Below are positions 12,212-12,608 of a stretch of DNA of 12,608 nt, piece by piece. The position numbers were made by a program, and so were the translations under genes. The DNA comes from an uncultured Eubacterium sp. (GTDB taxonomy: Bacteria > Bacillota > Clostridia > Lachnospirales > Lachnospiraceae): positions 1,402-14,009 of the forward strand of contig CAJTZN010000063.1 in NCBI GenBank assembly GCA_910584065.1, in the 5' to 3' direction. The notes under the pieces are model-generated. The model ran no database searches. It saw only the letters and a program-made list of their open reading frames with translations, and had not been told where the DNA came from. Each line of letters begins with the position of its first letter. The stretch's first letter is position 1.

Positions 12212-12391
12212 ATGTCAAATATTGAAATTGCCAGACAATTATTTAATCAGTGTAAAGACATGGATTTTGATGAAACAAGAGAGTTGGTATTAATGGCTGA
12301 AAGCGAAGAAGAGATTGAATTTTTTTCTCTTTTAAGTGATTTTATTTTGCAGAAACAACAGCAGGAAGTAATTGAACAGAGGAGATTTTAG
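12212..12391 (+). CDS. 59-aa antitoxin-like small protein upstream of Zeta-like gene
   Basis: The frame begins at ATG 12212 with a near-perfect AAAGGAGG (12198-12205) 6 nt upstream and ends at TAG 12389-12391. The product is small and acidic, begins MSNIEIARQLFNQCKDMDF, then carries an E-rich stretch (ESEEEIEFF) and a likely helix ending EVIEQRRF. The next gene starts one base inside this stop (TAGTG), so the two are translationally coupled. The order small acidic protein then P-loop Zeta-like kinase is that of toxin-antitoxin operons of the epsilon-zeta type, so I infer an antitoxin role. The sequence itself has no DNA-binding domain I recognise and is not obviously an epsilon homologue. Because the toxin is broken, this would be an orphan antitoxin. 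The existence of the gene is well supported; its function is inference. Confidence 0.65.
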   Translation: MSNIEIARQLFNQCKDMDFDETRELVLMAESEEEIEFFSLLSDFILQKQQQEVIEQRRF

Positions 12392-12501
12392 TGAAGAAAT
12401 ATGAAATATTTGCGGGAGTTAATGGTGCTGGAAAATCTACATTATATGCGACGTTCGGCTGTCAAAAAATGTTCCCCTGTGGTTTGATAGGAATAAATTA
12501 G
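12391..12501 (+). pseudogene. Zeta-toxin-like P-loop kinase, truncated after Walker A
   Basis: GTG 12391 is preceded by AGGAG (12380-12384) at 6 nt and gives MKKYEIFAGVNGAGKSTLY, a typical start of Zeta toxin family kinases with a complete Walker A (GVNGAGKS). Family members phosphorylate UDP-N-acetylglucosamine or related targets and are usually well over 150 residues. Here recognisable sequence ends near 12450, and the frame runs through unrelated residues to TAG at 12499-12501, 36 codons in all. The downstream DNA looks like the end of an insertion sequence. The catalytic and substrate-binding parts are absent, so no toxin activity is expected. The alternative of an unrelated short P-loop peptide is unlikely given the gene order. 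Confidence 0.6.
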
Positions 12502-12608
12502 AAAAATTCAGTATATAAAAAACTAAAAAAGGTAATACAGAGGTATTCTTTCACCAATGTCATTTAGTTAGATAAGTTGCTACATTTAACATAGCATAAT
12601 CCAAGACA
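12452..12608 (-). mobile_element. Probable insertion sequence end, continuing past the window
   Basis: Zeta-like coding ends abruptly at about 12450 and is followed by GGCTGTCAAAAAATG (12456-12470), which could be a terminal inverted repeat of a transposable element. Roughly 90 nt of AT-rich non-coding DNA follows, then the 3' end of a - strand gene. That layout is what an insertion with its transposase gene pointing toward this end would give. The other end and any target duplication are outside the window, so the family cannot be fixed. Confidence 0.35.
12560..12607 (-). CDS. C-terminal end of a gene entering from the right edge, possibly a transposase
   Basis: On the - strand the frame is open from the window edge and ends VLDYAMLNVATYLTK at a TGA (12562-12560). 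The residue pattern is protein-like and would suit the hydrophobic C-terminal helix of a transposase, but 15 residues are too few to name a family. It is interpreted together with the proposed insertion sequence end. Confidence 0.3.
   Translation of the reverse strand, partial: VLDYAMLNVATYLTK

Noticed and set aside
1..12608. CRISPR arrays, tRNA and rRNA genes
   Set aside because: No regularly spaced repeats of CRISPR length and no tRNA- or rRNA-like sequences were seen.

Overview
The window looks like the chromosome of a low-to-medium GC Gram-positive gut bacterium, most likely a clostridial, Lachnospiraceae-like Firmicute. The grounds are strong AGGAGG-type ribosome binding sites, frequent TTG/GTG starts, TagB/TagF-type glycerophosphotransferases and a YfhO glycosyltransferase. 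The taxon is an inference; no marker gene is present.

Left flank (1-1132, + strand, AT-rich): the 3' end of an AlbA_2/RecG-like ATP-binding regulator with a winged-helix tail, an intergenic stretch with a good sigma-A type promoter (560-588), and a damaged gene that starts like a metallo-beta-lactamase-fold hydrolase but has lost its metal-binding core.

Centre (11914 down to 1133, - strand): one tightly packed operon for a glycerol-phosphate-type surface polymer and its sugar decoration. In transcription order it encodes a TagB-like CDP-glycerol glycerophosphotransferase; a second TagF-like glycerophosphotransferase fused to a HAD-like hydrolase, now split in two by a one-base frameshift near 9885; a YfhO family GT-C membrane protein; a GtrB/CsbB-like family 2 glycosyltransferase with two membrane helices; a VioA-like DegT/DnrJ sugar aminotransferase; a VioB-like left-handed beta-helix acetyltransferase; and a membrane acyltransferase-3. 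Junctions are ATGA, TTGA and ATGAATGA overlaps or gaps of 1-14 nt. A coherent model (inference) is that the aminotransferase and beta-helix enzyme make a dTDP-4-acylamino-4,6-dideoxyhexose, the GT2 loads it on undecaprenyl phosphate, and YfhO adds it to the polymer outside the cell. The dTDP-sugar precursor genes, a polymer exporter and a priming enzyme are not in the window.

Two features suggest variable or damaged surface chemistry. YfhO carries a run of ten G residues early in its coding sequence, and gain or loss of one G stops translation within about 20 codons, so it is a candidate phase-variation switch. The GPT-HAD fusion is broken at an A5 run. Base composition is mosaic along the operon, with a sharp GC change inside yfhO.

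Right flank (11924-12608): the operon leader contains a perfect 13-bp hairpin with a T tract. A divergent + strand transcription unit follows, with a long structured leader, a 59-codon antitoxin-like gene, and a Zeta-toxin-like P-loop gene broken just after its Walker A motif. Foreign sequence then follows, probably the end of an insertion sequence that continues past the window.
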